The notes under the pieces were generated by a model. That model was not told the origin of the DNA. It worked only from the letters and a program-made list of their open reading frames with translations, and searched no databases. 64,000 nt of DNA from positions 68,855,702 to 68,919,701 of the forward strand of contig NC_052135.2 of the NCBI RefSeq assembly GCF_016086655.4. The letters run 5' to 3'. Positions 22,500 through 33,673 of this stretch are shown here, piece after piece (within the stretch, counting starts at the first letter, position 1; every line of letters starts with the position of its first letter). Origin of the DNA: Lepeophtheirus salmonis. Taxonomy: Eukaryota > Arthropoda > Copepoda > Siphonostomatoida > Caligidae. A program made the position numbers and the translations under genes.

Positions 22500-22664
22500 A
22501 GAAAGATTTGGTGTCCATTACTGACAGATGTTGTCTCTATGGGGGCATTTACTACCTCTAATTACTGCAAGGCAATGAAAGTAACAAAAATGGAGACGTG
22601 TTGAAACAGAAAATTTCCTTTGTTCTAATTTATTATTTATCTTTCAGTACTATAAATGTCCAAC

Positions 22665-22681
22665 GTTCCCATTTTGGGAAC
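22665..22681. repeat. piggyBac-associated hairpin motif, right copy (inverted)
   Basis: GTTCCCATTTTGGGAAC, preceded by CCAAC. It is the reverse complement of the copy at 20494-20510, so the two face each other across the transposase gene. Confidence 0.75.
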
Positions 22682-23006
22682 AACAGATTCTAATGTTATT
22701 TTTAACAAGTTCCAAATTTATAAATTATTAAACATTGTGGGAAATGCTATTGTATTTACTTATTTAAAAAAATGGATAAGTAAATTTGATATCTATAACT
22801 TTTTACTACTCAAAAAAATAAATCAAAAATAGTACATAAAATTTTGAATTTACTTTCATCTTCATGCAAACATAGCAGCACGTTAATATATATTTTTAAA
22901 CTATTTATTAATATGGATGTATTTTCTAAGTATTAATAAACCGATTAGACAAAATAATTATTTTTTTCCAACCAAATGGAAAAAAGATATAGCCTTAGAA
23001 AATCAT

Positions 23007-23041
23007 GTTCCCAAAATGGGAACGTTGGACTCTAAAGGGTT
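23007..23041. repeat. Third hairpin motif with piggyBac-like terminus
   Basis: The hairpin (23007-23023) is followed by GTTGGACTCTAAAGGGTTA. Read inward from the right this begins (T)TAACCCTTTAGAGTCC, which looks like a piggyBac end next to a TTAA-derived target (here GTTAC, one base off). It has the same orientation as the left copy, so the motif set does not form one simple inverted pair. Confidence 0.6.
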
Positions 23042-23049
23042 ACACAAGC

Positions 23050-23545
23050 AGCAAAGAAAAGTATTTACCATTGTATATTCAATTATAGTAGCACTTGAAG
23101 GGTGGATTATAAATTTGTAAATAATTTTTTTGCATTACATCTGGTTTTCGATAATTTAATTTTTTGAATACTTTTAATCCTTTTATAGGTTTGACCCAAG
23201 TTATGTATATAAAAATAATCAAAATTTCTTATTGAAAATAGTGCATATTTAGTAAAATATGTGGGAATATTTTATGTGGGGTTTTCCCGTCCTAAAAAAA
23301 TGTTTCTGACAGTTTTTATAATAAGTACATATGGTAAGATGCTATTTGTAGTAATTAAATATAACATTAATAATACTTTTTGATGGATTATGTACTGTTT
23401 TGACATGAGCTGTACGTCTTTCAAGATAATACAAGGTTCTTTAAATAATCTTAAGAGTTTATTATTCATAAAAAAAAATATTTTGTAATGCAAAAACTCT
23501 TGAATAACTTAATATATACTGAACAAAAAAAAAAAAAAATTGAAC
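23050..23545. other. AT-rich non-coding stretch
   Basis: No gene or repeat recognised between the piggyBac-like terminus and the next mariner fragment. Confidence 0.4.
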
Positions 23546-23549
23546 CTTA

Positions 23550-24040
23550 CATCTGGAGGGTATATGGATCAGCCACAGTATTCTTAAGAAGGTGCAAGGC
23601 ACTGAGGGGGTCTACTTGAGTCCGTTGTCAAAAATGTGGCACGGCATAACATTCCCATCAATGGTTATCAAGTCAACAGTCATTTTTTGGATTGTAAGCA
23701 GCGTCCAAGGTGAAGTTTGAGCCATCACAGAATTGTTTTATGATGCGTGGATTTCATTAAAAAATTGGCGGAGTTTCTCGCCTCTTTGCTACCTGATGTC
23801 CTTCATCTTCGTGGACAGAAGGTGGCGCCTTCCCCTCTAATCGGAACTAAAGCCAATGTCGTCATTGATGGCCCTGGTCACCGTCCTCCTTTTGATGGAC
23901 CTCCTCCAAACATATACCCCGATTTGCTTTGGTGGACTTCTAGAGCCCTTTCAAGAATTGACCAGTTCGCTTTTTGGCTTAGTGTGAACCATATGAGGAA
24001 TCGGAAAGCCCTTATCTGTATGCAGGGATGTAGTTTTTAT
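23550..24040 (-). pseudogene. mariner/Tc1-type transposase fragment, N-terminal to first catalytic Asp
   Basis: On the minus strand, shifting between frames, the patch reads RSIKRRTVTRAINDDIGF near 23890. It then reads FCDGSNFTLDAAYNPKND (23732-23680), which corresponds to the family's FSDEKxFTVDxxYNxxND block with the first catalytic Asp. Next comes VMPCHIFDNGLK, a stop, and DPLSALHLLKNTV (to about 23570), matching the KMPPxxFxxGLKV block. The second and third Asp blocks are absent. At least four stops or shifts interrupt it. The plus-strand opening at 23747-24055 is an antisense shadow. Confidence 0.6.
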
Positions 24041-24044
24041 GTAC

Positions 24045-25490
24045 TTTATTTCTAAAGCAGACTTTGAATCAAATTTCTTTTTAAAAAAATGATTGGATTC
24101 CAAGTCATTTGAATTTAGAGGATGACGTTATGTTTATTGCCAGTTTCAGGAGGCATTTTTTCGACGTCCTGCGATTGAACAAAAAAATAAAAAAAAAGTA
24201 GGGATCCACCATAAAAACATAATTCATAATTTTTTATAGGTAATTCCATCGAAAATGTCAAATTCGCAAAACATATCAAATTTTTTTAATAAAACAAAAA
24301 AAAAAGTAATTGAAAAAAATGTCAAATACAAAAAAAAAGAACCAAAGTACACTCCTTAGCGATGTAAAAAAGATGGAAATGTGTTCAAATTACTAGCTAT
24401 ATGTTGATAACTTTGGGTGACGACATGTTTGTCTACAGAGATAAGTCTACCAACTACAATTAAAGTTGTAAAAAATATGAGCTTATATGAGTGTGATACT
24501 TTTTGTAATTTCAAAAAGATCAGTTTTATTTTTATTTTCCAATGCTGTTATGATTGTTCTTTTAATTACTGTTTTTTTTTATTCATAAGGAAATTATTTC
24601 CAGAGGCTCTACAGAGGGGGGCTTGAGGAGGACCTATAACCCCCTCCCAAATAAAGGATATGGAGTAGGACTTATATTTATTTATTTCTTCTCATAGGTG
24701 ATCTAATGAAACATCATGTGAGCTAACTACTCTTTTCCAAAACATTCTTCACATGGTCAAAATTACCATGTTTTTTTTAAGCATAAAGATCATACTTTAT
24801 AAAACTTTAAGTATAAGCACTAATATTTTGCAAGATTATTAACACGTACTTTTTTAAAAATTTACTATCAGGAGGATTTCGGTCTTTCTCAAACATTTAA
24901 CAATTCTTGTAACGTCCTTAAAGAGCGTAGCATTTTTATCTTTTGCCTTAAGCCCTGCTAACTCTAAATCCGGCCTTTTGCGATACGATATATCCTAATA
25001 GTCTCATGATATGTATCACTTTAAATAACTCAATTATTTGCTTTATTAGAAAAGGATTATGCTTATTTATATGGGATATGAAGACCTTAAAGGGAAAATA
25101 TTTCATTCCCTTATCAAATTTTATCTTCCGTTTTGTCAAGTTTCAAGTCATAGAAAGGGAATGAACTAATTGTATAAATTATATATATATGAATGAATCT
25201 ATTTATATGGTGACTACATATATGTACATATATAAACCAACTTGAATATTTATTATACAATGAGGAATACTTATGGAATGAAGTACAATGACTATACCCA
25301 CAATATATGTATATATATATATACTTGGCACCAGAACTATGCATATATATTAAAAAAACTCTTTTTGGCTTTTCATTTCTGATATATATATATATGTAAC
25401 TATTATGGTTTCTCTCTCGAGATCCCGTGATTTCCCGGGGGTTTACACTTCGACTAAATTTCTGGGGAAAACTCGTAAATAGTTATTCCA
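24045..25490. other. Non-coding stretch with R1 module b and TA microsatellites
   Basis: 24708-24820 resembles R1 module b (ACTCTTTTCCAAAACATTC, then TTCACATGGTC). 25170-25400 contains several TA runs. 24455-24490 (AATTAAAGTTGTAAAAAATA) is shared with 43258-43283. No gene recognised. Confidence 0.4.
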
Positions 25491-25496
25491 TCATAT

Positions 25497-25545
25497 AGTC
25501 AAACCTGTACTAACGGTTACTTGAATTAAGCGGACATAATACGTA
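25497..25545 (+). repeat. MITE-like repeat (GTCAAACC family), copy 2, partial
   Basis: ATAGTCAAACCTGTACTAAC followed by GGTTACTTGAATTAAGCGG. It shares the GTCAAACC start with 14699 and 33674; the downstream part is not obviously conserved. Confidence 0.35.
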
Positions 25546-26359
25546 GTGCAAAGACGTTCCTTTCAACCGATGAGACAAGGCAAAATGACGTCATAGAAGA
25601 AGTCCTTTTCTTCTTTTTTTTTTTACAAAACCTATTAATAATATATTTTTCTACTCATTTTGTTTGTTAAGTAAATAAAACCATTATTAAAGTAATATTT
25701 GCACAAATTTTAACCAATTATTGGCCACATCCGTTACATTCATTGTAAGTTATTCCAGAGTAAATAAATGGGAATATGCAAACAACATCTTGAGTGGCAA
25801 TTCGAATTATAGTTTTCATACTTTTGGGATCCCTTGGTGTTGTAGATATAAATAGCACCCCATTTTAATACATCATTGGCCCCATCTGTACATCTATTGA
25901 AAGGTTCATAGATTAACTTGCTTTTAAGGCTGACTTGTTAAGCTTACATAGACTGCTGTGTTTTAAAATAAAGACCGGCAATATACTTATTGATCCTCTC
26001 TTGGTGAGTTAATAAATTAATAATGCACAAAAAATAATGTTTTCCCCACATTTTCTGTTTTTCTTCTTCTTCATCTGAGAATGAGTATTCTCTGGGGGGA
26101 AGGGGGTTATACTTTCCTAACATAAATTGTATCCTTAATTGCATTATTTTATCCACTATTTTCAACTTTTGAGCCTTGGCGGTCACTTTTTCAGTATCCT
26201 TTGCATTTAATTATATACTAGAGTAGATTTGCTAGGCGTTGCCCAGGACATTTATCAGTTGAATAGTTTGAGTGTGACTATACTCATAATATATAGGCAC
26301 TATTCTTTCGCGCCATGACAAAGTAGTTGCTATTTCTGGGTCAGACCCCAAACTTGCAG

Positions 26360-26885
26360 TCTTACCGCCCCTTCTTGAGCATCAAAGAGCCCTTATAATA
26401 TCACAAAATAAACCCTTGCTCTCATGTTGACCAGGAGAAATACTGAGCAAAATTAAAGTGTAAACACTACCGCCGCCGCTTCTCTAGGCACCAAGGAACC
26501 CTTCTAATTTTCTAAAATATACCCCAGTCCACGAGTTATATAGGTTAACTGCTGAGGCCGATGCAAGTTAAATCTATCCACCGCCTCTTCCTGAGCATCA
26601 ACTAACCCTCTTAATATCCCAAAATACACCCGGCCCTCAGGTTGTACAGGTGAAGTGCTGGACCGAAATACAGTTTAAACTTTACCGCCGCCGTGTTTCT
26701 AAGTACCAATAACCCCTTCAAATATGCTAGAATACACCTCTGCTTACGGGTTGGGAGCTGCTGGTACCTGAGGCACGTTAAATTTCTCCACCACCGCTTC
26801 CCTAATTATCAAAGAACCCGTATAGTATCCGAAATACCCTGGCCCTCAGGTTGTACAGGTGAAGTACTAAAAGTGCAATTTATTG
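26360..26885. repeat. Tandem array of ~106-bp units with alternating subtypes
   Basis: Five units start with CACCGCC- or ACCGCCGCC-like words near 26363, 26469, 26579, 26685 and 26789 (spacing 104-110). Units 1, 3 and 5 share GAGCATCAA..AACCC, TAATATC(C/A)(C/G)AAA and CTCAGGTTGTACAGGTGAAG. Units 2 and 4 share ACCGCCGCCG, TTCTAAG/TCTAGGCACCA and ATACACC..CT/GTCC..CGGGTT. The pattern is A-B-A-B-A, so the repeating period is about 213 bp. It is notably GC-richer than its surroundings. Confidence 0.7.
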
Positions 26886-26889
26886 GCCT

Positions 26890-27950
26890 CCATTGCCCTA
26901 AGGACCCACAAAAATGCTACCAGAACCATTTCTGGAGCCATATGAACCTACATGAAAAATTTCAGCAAAGTCCATCCATTGGTTTGGCCGTGATTGAAGG
27001 ACATACGCACTAGGGGATATCACAGGAGCCCAAAGTATAGGTAGGAAGCTGCCATTGCTTCTCTCTTGATGTTCAACAAGTTTAACCTTTTTTGTAAGGT
27101 CAACCTTGCCATCAACACCAATGCATTTGATTTTCATTGATTCTTCTTTTGACGGGTTTGCATGAATTTAATTCTACTTCTGTCTTTCCCTTTTAACTTT
27201 TTGCCAATCTAATATATTTGCTGGCACAATTAATTCCATATCTTCTGAAAGATAATTACATATAGCAGCTACTGCTGTATCTGACAACCGAAATATGTCC
27301 ACCATTGTGGTCAGATTTTTTGAATTGCCTCTCAGATTCTGCTTCAAAGTCCAAGTTCTCATCAGCATTTTCAGACATAGGGAAATCTTCCACATCTGAA
27401 AAATTTGTTAAGGACTGATTATAAGAATTTTAGTCCATTAGCCGTTTCTTTTTGTTATTTTCGCGCTCAATTTGACATTCTCTCCTGCTGGCAATATCCA
27501 AATTTTTTCTGGTAGTAACATAATCAATGGGTCCTAACAACATTAATATATCTACCACTTGATCTTTCTTTGATATTTGCATTTATCTCTTGGGAATTTT
27601 TATTATCATAGCATTGACATGAAGCAATATCAAACATTTCCTCACATTCCTTAACAAACTTTTTGACCAAAGGATTATCAGTTTTCAACCCATTTTTAGA
27701 AATCCTATCAACTTTTCGTCTATTTTTTGAATTTTACCAGCAACAAAGTATTTTTTCATTGCAGGAATGCTGAATTGTTCGCATATTGACAAAACTAAAT
27801 CAGTAGTTGTTAAATAATCCTCTCTTTTAAACCATTTACAAGGACGAGAAAGGGATTTATAGACATCCTCTATAGATGGGAGGATTGCTGGATTTAGACC
27901 ACTGGGCTGACCAATAAGGAAAAACAGAGTTAAACTTCTTGTTGCCATTG
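26890..27950 (-). pseudogene. 5' part of the multi-copy uncharacterised arthropod family, decayed
   Basis: Starts at a good ATG (27948): MATRSLTLFFLIGQPSGLNP, then PSIEDVYKSL, and continues to KTDNPLVKKFVKECEEMFDI and ASCQCYDNK (about 27600). A frame change leads to DYVTTRKNLDIASRREC, followed by an acidic region (SDVEDFPMSENADENLDF). Next come FRLSDTAVAAICNYL, then VPANILDWQKVKRERQK (to 27174) and CIGVDGKVDLTKKVKLVE (to about 27060). Homology fades at the boundary with the tandem array near 27010. The order (hydrophobic N-terminus, FDIxxCxC Cys motif, SDxAxAAI helix, xDGKxD strand) matches the same repetitive family as 1410-2175, of which I know no function. The DGKxD and following region in intact relatives resembles a transposase-like fold; that is speculative. 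Confidence 0.5.
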
Positions 27951-27954
27951 TTGT

Positions 27955-29895
27955 TTCATTTTGAATACTACTTGGTGAAAAATCACTTGCATCGCATTAA
28001 TAATTAAGTACTCTTGAACAATGGTTTGATTTGAAGTTGTTTTATAAAAGAACATATTAATAACTCTATTTTTCAAAATACAAAGAGGCAATAATAAAGA
28101 ATGTTAAATTTTGATTTCTTTGTTCCAAATGTACAAAGTACTTTACAAACATTTAAGCATTTATACTATCCATATTTATTATATAGTAACTTGTATAGAA
28201 TTTAAAAAAATATATATATTAGCAGAATTTTCTTTCTTTCATAAGTAATTTTTATCTTTTTCGTCTATTTTCCACTAAATCCTGGGGTGTGCAACGTTTA
28301 TCTCTCTATAGAAGTAAGAGATTTACAGAGCGTGGAATATTATTTTTTAAAGCACATAAAGCTTTTTTAAAAATAAGAAAAAAGAAGTTTATTACATAAT
28401 TTTTTTTTTTTAATTCATACAAAAACCTTTCCCGACACAAGGGGGGTAAATTTTTTTAGTAAAACGGATTTCTATTTACCATTCTCAACTTTTGAGGGGT
28501 CAAAATGGGTCATAGCTTATATTATAGTCAATTTGGGCTCCCATGATCCCCCTAATACAAACATATATTCAGATTTAATACATAGATAATCCACCTAAAA
28601 TTAGCTGTGCATCCCTTATTTATTTTAAATGTTACAGGTCGGATAGAGATACATAATAAAGAAATTAAGTACCCTCGGTCTCTAAAGACATATGTCCCGT
28701 AATTTGGCCTAAAACTATTTTTCCAAAGACATTTTCCCTTAAATGAATTAAGTTTATAAGTCTTTTTTTTAATTTTCATTATTATCCTTTCAGATATGTA
28801 AAATTCCCTCTAAAGATCAATATTTTATATTATAAAAACAAGTCTTTAAAGAAAACAAAGTTTTCTCAAGCTATTTAAGACAGCATCAAAGATTCTAAAT
28901 TTATGAAAAGGAGGGGGTAACAATCCCCTTTATAAACTAAAATATAAACTTTGTTCGGTTTAACAGTCCATTGTTTCAACATATCTTGTGATTGTTTAGA
29001 CCTGCAGGAAGAGGAGATCATTTTTGCTCTACAAGCGTATATAATTGTGAGGGTCTATGCAACTAATGGCAGTCTGATACCTTTAGAGTTATGTTCAACC
29101 TAGCAGTAATTATTTTCTCTACCATCAACAATAGAGGTCTCACTCGGTCATAGAAATAAAATAAGTAGAACGAAGATTCTACTACTTTTTTACAGAAAAA
29201 CACATCCACTTTCCATTTTATTTGACTTGCTGTTGTATATCGAGGATGTCACCAGGCTGTACATAAGACACTTCTGTAACCATGCTGTAAATGGGTTTGG
29301 CTGTAATATTCTTGGATTGATTGCTTCTTCTTCCATATTAAGCTTCTTCCGGCGTCTTACCAATAACAAGCTTGGAAATGATTTTATTTGTTTTTCGGTA
29401 ATGATTTTATTTTCCTTTCCACTGAACCAATACCTATAAAGAAGGGGATTGATGGGCCTTGTTGTAGGAAATTAGCAGCACGAGTCATCGTATAAGTCTT
29501 ATTGTTTATTTTTGGCGGAAAATTGATGTTCACTTTGTATTTTCTAAATCACAATATATGTAAAATACATATTTGTTACAAGTTAAAACAAGTCTATAAA
29601 AATTTATTGATTTATTAACAACATATATAAACTGTTGAATTACGCTTATGATCACGATTCAAAAAAGTTCAACGAATTTTTAGATTAATCCGTGGAAATA
29701 AATTACGAAAATCTTAGATTAATTCTAGTATACTAGGTATGCACCTATGAAATGAGATTTTCGTCTATTGGTCCCTATGTGTCGCCAGTTAGACATTATA
29801 AACCAGTCCAAAAATCTAAATGCTTATTTCGACATGTGTCAACCATACTTAATTCAATGTTTGTATAGTTTAAATTCAACAACACACTTTTTTCG
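27955..29895. other. Non-coding stretch
   Basis: AT-rich DNA with no assignable gene. 29225-29440 is open on the plus strand but shows no family motif, and its minus strand (YVQPGDILDIQQQVK) is equally undiagnostic. Confidence 0.4.
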
Positions 29896-29904
29896 CTCGT
29901 AAAA

Positions 29905-30315
29905 ATGTTTCATTTTGGGCCTACGAACTACGATGTGCGGGCATCATTGATTATCTGTTACCCATTGAAGAAAAACCCTTCTCAAACCCATCAAATGCTT
30001 TTGGAAGCTTACAGTGGACATGCTCTAAGCAGATCATAGTATTTCATGTTGTTTGAAAAATTCCAAAGTGATGATTTGGACGTCAGAAATGAAAAGCACG
30101 GCAGGCCACCGAAAAAGTTTAAAGACGCCGAATTGCATGCATTGTTGGATGAATATGATGGCTAAAACCTAGTCAAACCATTAATGGTGATTGCTACCAA
30201 CAACAATTGGCCGATTTGAACCATGCTATACGCCATAAACGCCCAACATATAAAACCAGGCAACATAAGGTAATATTCCTTGATGACAACGCACTACCTT
30301 ATCGCTCTATAGCCA
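29905..30315 (+). pseudogene. mariner transposase with internal deletion and lost 3' end
   Basis: The ATG at 29905 opens one frame broken by a single TAG. It contains LKKNPSQTHQMLLEAYSGHAL, split by that stop from FEKFQSDDLDVRNEKHGRP and PKKFKDAELHALLDE, which is the paired helix-turn-helix region of mariner. Near 30165 it jumps frame to KPSQTINGDCYQQQLADLNH and AIRHKRPTYKTRQHKVIF, then LDDNALPY, the block with the second catalytic Asp (usually HDNARPH). The intervening ~110 residues with the first Asp are deleted, and homology ends near 30300, so the last Asp is gone too. No terminal repeats were recognised. Confidence 0.8.
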
Positions 30316-30319
30316 CTAT

Positions 30320-31205
30320 TGTCGGTGTGAGTATCGAGTATTCAGGCGAGTAACGAGTATTCAAGCGAGTAACTAGTTATGCTCGAAATTATTAAAGTAT
30401 TTTTTATTCAAACAAATAATATCTGTATAAATAGTATTCGGAAAAAAAATTATGGATGCTTTGAAATACTCCTTTTGTCAGATGTACTCGATTTTGGATA
30501 CGCTTTTTCTCCCCAGTGTTTTTTTTTTTTCATCTATGGTGGGGTATGTAAATGTTAAACAATATAAATATTTACTTTAATCAAATAGATACAATTTTGT
30601 GAAAATCAAAAGTAACATTTTATTACTTTTGATCTACATATTTGAAAAATCTTTTATTTGAGCGACACAATAAAAAGATAAATGGCTTGAATTGATACTA
30701 TGAGGATTGTAAGTATATGAAGAAGTTTACTTTTCTTGCATTGAGTGACGTTCTCTACTATAAACACACATATTGTTTGATCAAATTAAAATATTTCTCT
30801 TTGAAAGTGTAGCAAGACATATAAAGTGAAAAAAATATGAAGATAAATTGATATAAAGACGGGATAAATCAATATTCTATAGATAATAAAAAAACCCGCA
30901 AAAACAAAGGATTCAACCTGCATTGAACAAAACCAAATACAAACTGTGATATCATTTTGATATATACATGCATCTCCACAGAGAAATATATTTAGAGGTT
31001 GTAGTAGAGTCGTATAAAAAATGACTGGCTAGTTTATAAAAAAGAAACGGAAAATTAACATGATAACAAAAATAATTTAATGGATGTGTAGGCGAAGAAC
31101 GGTTCATTTGTCATGAGAGTAGTAGGTCAAAATATCAACCGACAAATGTCAAATAGACAAAACGTCGAAGGGAAAATATTACATTTCCAACTATGGAAAA
31201 CAGTT
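30320..31205. other. Non-coding stretch with a short CGAGTA repeat
   Basis: 30331-30395 has three copies of a CGAGTA(T/A)-type word (CGAGTATTCAGGCGAGTAAC and variants). The rest is AT-rich and featureless. Confidence 0.4.
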
Positions 31206-31209
31206 TCTA

Positions 31210-31925
31210 AAACCTTTTACTCCAGACCTTTCCCACCCCCGATATTTACTCACCACCCCTACATAAACCAACAGTCAGGAGCCCTCACAAGCCCCCATTT
31301 ATAACTCGAAATTTGTTGCTATTTCGGGTACCCCCAGGCCCCAAAATGAGATAAAACCTACTGCTATTAATTAAATTACTTTTAAGGGTCCCTTTCAACA
31401 CCCCAATTTATTTTACGAAAATTAATAGTTATAACGTTACTTCATGTTAAGTATTCTTATTTATTCAATTATTTTTTTATACATATAAAATAGGAAATGT
31501 AAAATAATACATTCTGACCAATGCAGTATGCATACTCTAAAATATCCATATTTTCATATTTATTAAAGCCATTAGATAATTTTTATTAACATTTTCATAC
31601 TTTTTGGGATGATGCAAAATATATTTTAGGATATTCTTTTTTCACTCTACACATACATTTACTCAGCTGACTTTTCCCACCCTTGACCCCACCCCCTACA
31701 TAAACAACAGTAATGCCCCCCCTCTTTAATACCCACAAAAGTTGGGATGTTTACATGTGTCACCAGGTACCAAAAAGGTATGAAACCACACCACCGCCAG
31801 ATAAGTTACCTTCAAAGGCCACTCCCAACACCACCTCAATTTATATCCAGGATGTTGGGGCTGATTTCGGACCCACCGGTTCACTAAACGAGATGAAATC
31901 TGAAAGACCCTCAAATTTTCGTGGA
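31210..31925 (-). repeat. ~108-bp satellite, minus-oriented arm
   Basis: Contains reverse-complement versions of the units found at 31955-32340: GGTACCAAAAAGGTATGAAA (about 31765), ACCACCGCCAGATAAG, and CCACCTCAATTTATATCC. A similar partial unit occurs at 31215-31425 (GGTACCCCCAGGCCCC, AGATAAAACCTACTGCTATT), and the arm is interrupted by AT-rich sequence at 31430-31660. Openings on both strands here are by-products of the relatively GC-rich repeat. Confidence 0.5.
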
Positions 31926-31954
31926 CCTTCTGGTGTAAATCGAGGGTAAATGGA

Positions 31955-32340
31955 AGTAATGGCGGTGGGTTTCATCCCATTTTGTGCTCGGTGGCAACCC
32001 CCATCAGGTCCAGCTTTTGGGATGTAAATGAGGGACTTTGAGGGGCTATTAGTGTTTGCTTAAATAGTGACAGTGGGTTTCCTCCAATTTTGGGGCCAGT
32101 CCGTACCCGGAAATAGCCCCAACATTTGAGAGGGTAAATTGGGTCTTATAATGGGCTCTTAGTGGTTGCTTAAATAGTTGCGATAGGTTTCATACCATTT
32201 TTGGACAAGGCGGTACCTGCAAACATCCTTAATATTCGGGTGGTACAAGGGGGTTGGAGGGGGCCTTACTGGTAGTTTATATATGGTGGTGGGGGTTGTT
32301 TCAGGCAGGAAATGTCTGAATGGGATATATTGCAATATCA
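31955..32340 (+). repeat. ~108-bp satellite, plus-oriented arm
   Basis: Unit starts (GTGGGTTTC.., GTGGGTTTCC.., ATAGGTTTC.., GTGGGGGTTG..) lie at 31965, 32073, 32183 and 32289, a spacing of 106-110. Shared internal words are CCATTTT(T)GG, GTACC, and GGCTCTTAGTGGTTGCTTAA. With the minus-oriented arm upstream the whole locus (31.2-32.34 kb) is a head-to-head inverted satellite. Confidence 0.65.
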
Positions 32341-32374
32341 TTTGGAGGAGCCCTTAATTAATGTTCTGTGGTCA

Positions 32375-32450
32375 ACGTTCTGTTGGTCGACATTTTGCCT
32401 GGTCGATGCTTTGTCTATTCGACATTTTGCCTATTCGGCATTTTGTCCAC
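32375..32450. repeat. Short minisatellite, ~16-bp unit
   Basis: Repeats of (G/T)TCGACATTTTGCCT(A/G), such as GACATTTTGCCTGGTCGATG and CGACATTTTGCCTATTCGGC, four to five imperfect units. A related set of CATTT..CCGAA words lies at 60665-60745. Confidence 0.6.
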
Positions 32451-32464
32451 GTACCGTCATGACC

Positions 32465-32645
32465 CTTTATTAGATCAACTGTGTGCAGCTATCAGAGGAA
32501 AGAAATAAACATGCACCCTACTCCGTATCGAGCAATGATATAGGAAGGATTTACTCGGATATGGATCTTCAATTCTACTCTGGGTCTAACAAAGACTTAC
32601 ACTCATAACTTCCCTACAAATTATCAGTATAACTCTCTAACATTC
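32465..32645 (-). repeat. Dispersed repeat family R1, copy (reverse orientation)
   Basis: Reads CAGCTATCAGAGGAAAGAAA, ACTCGGATATGGATC, TTCAATTCTACTCTGGGTC and TAACTTCCCTACAAATTATC. These are the reverse complement of module a words seen in the forward copies. Confidence 0.55.
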
Positions 32646-32649
32646 ATAG

Positions 32650-33670
32650 GCACCCACAACTTTATACAGGGAGGTTATCTCTTCAAGATTTTTTATAAGA
32701 GTTCTATAAAAGCTTTCCAAAATAAAAATAAAAAACTCTTTTGCACACATTTTAAGTGTTATTTTTATACAAAATTTAGTCTGCAGCCCTTCCCTCCAAA
32801 CTAAAATTTCATTTTATATTAGTTGTCTACGTGATTGTTAAACAAAAAGTCGGGTCTTATCTTTCCCTAAGTGAAATGCAGGAAACAACGATATTATTAC
32901 CATGTCTGAAGGCTTTTAGGCATAAACTCACAGAGGATAACTTTGTACTAATGATTTATCAGTCAAGTACATGTACCAGATATCTGAACTTAAGTACGAA
33001 TCCTTATTATAAACTAGATTTATATTGAAATGAGGAGTCCTCAGGAGTGTAAAACAAACTTTTTCACGGCGAGGCGTTTAGTTTTTGAGCAATTTTGCGC
33101 TATACAATGGACGTTTTAGTACTATTTTCTTTGTAAAAAAATCTTTGTCTTGTAAATGTTCTTGCACTTGGCTTAGAAAAAAAAGTTATCTATGCTGTAA
33201 GATACTATAGAGGGGCTTAACTTTTATTTACAAGTCTTTACAATTCTGTTTTGCTCTATTGTTTTAACGTCTTTGTTCCAAAAAGGTACGTCAACAAGAT
33301 TAATACTCTTTTATCTAAGTTTCATTTGTGGAAATCGTTAATTGTTTGATTTTCTTAGTGGTTAAAATGCTTCTGAACGATATTATTCCAAAATTACTAT
33401 AGATTCAAATTTCTCAGAAGCCAAAAGCATGAGACAAAAAATGAGCTCATAGATCAATCCAATCCATTCACAAATTTGTAGGGATAAACTGTCACCTTTC
33501 AATTGTTTTTCTGTGTTTATATTATTCTGTAAATGTATATATTGTATACGTATCAACAAATCCAAACCGTTTATCTTGACACATAATTACTTTTTTAATG
33601 AATAAATTGATTATAAAGAAGCACACGTTGAATATACAAATAAAGTAATTAATAGAAAAAAATATATACA
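32650..33670. other. Non-coding stretch
   Basis: AT-rich; no gene or repeat boundary seen. Confidence 0.4.
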
Positions 33671-33673
33671 TAT

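Noticed and set aside
23747..24055. 102-residue plus-strand open frame, first thought to be a host gene
   Set aside because: The minus strand carries the mariner block with the first catalytic Asp and the KMPP-like block, so this is a shadow.
26693..27013. 106-residue plus-strand open frame
   Set aside because: Covers the end of the tandem array and the antisense of the 27-kb pseudogene.
31713..31949. 78- and 62-residue openings on both strands
   Set aside because: By-products of the relatively GC-rich inverted satellite.
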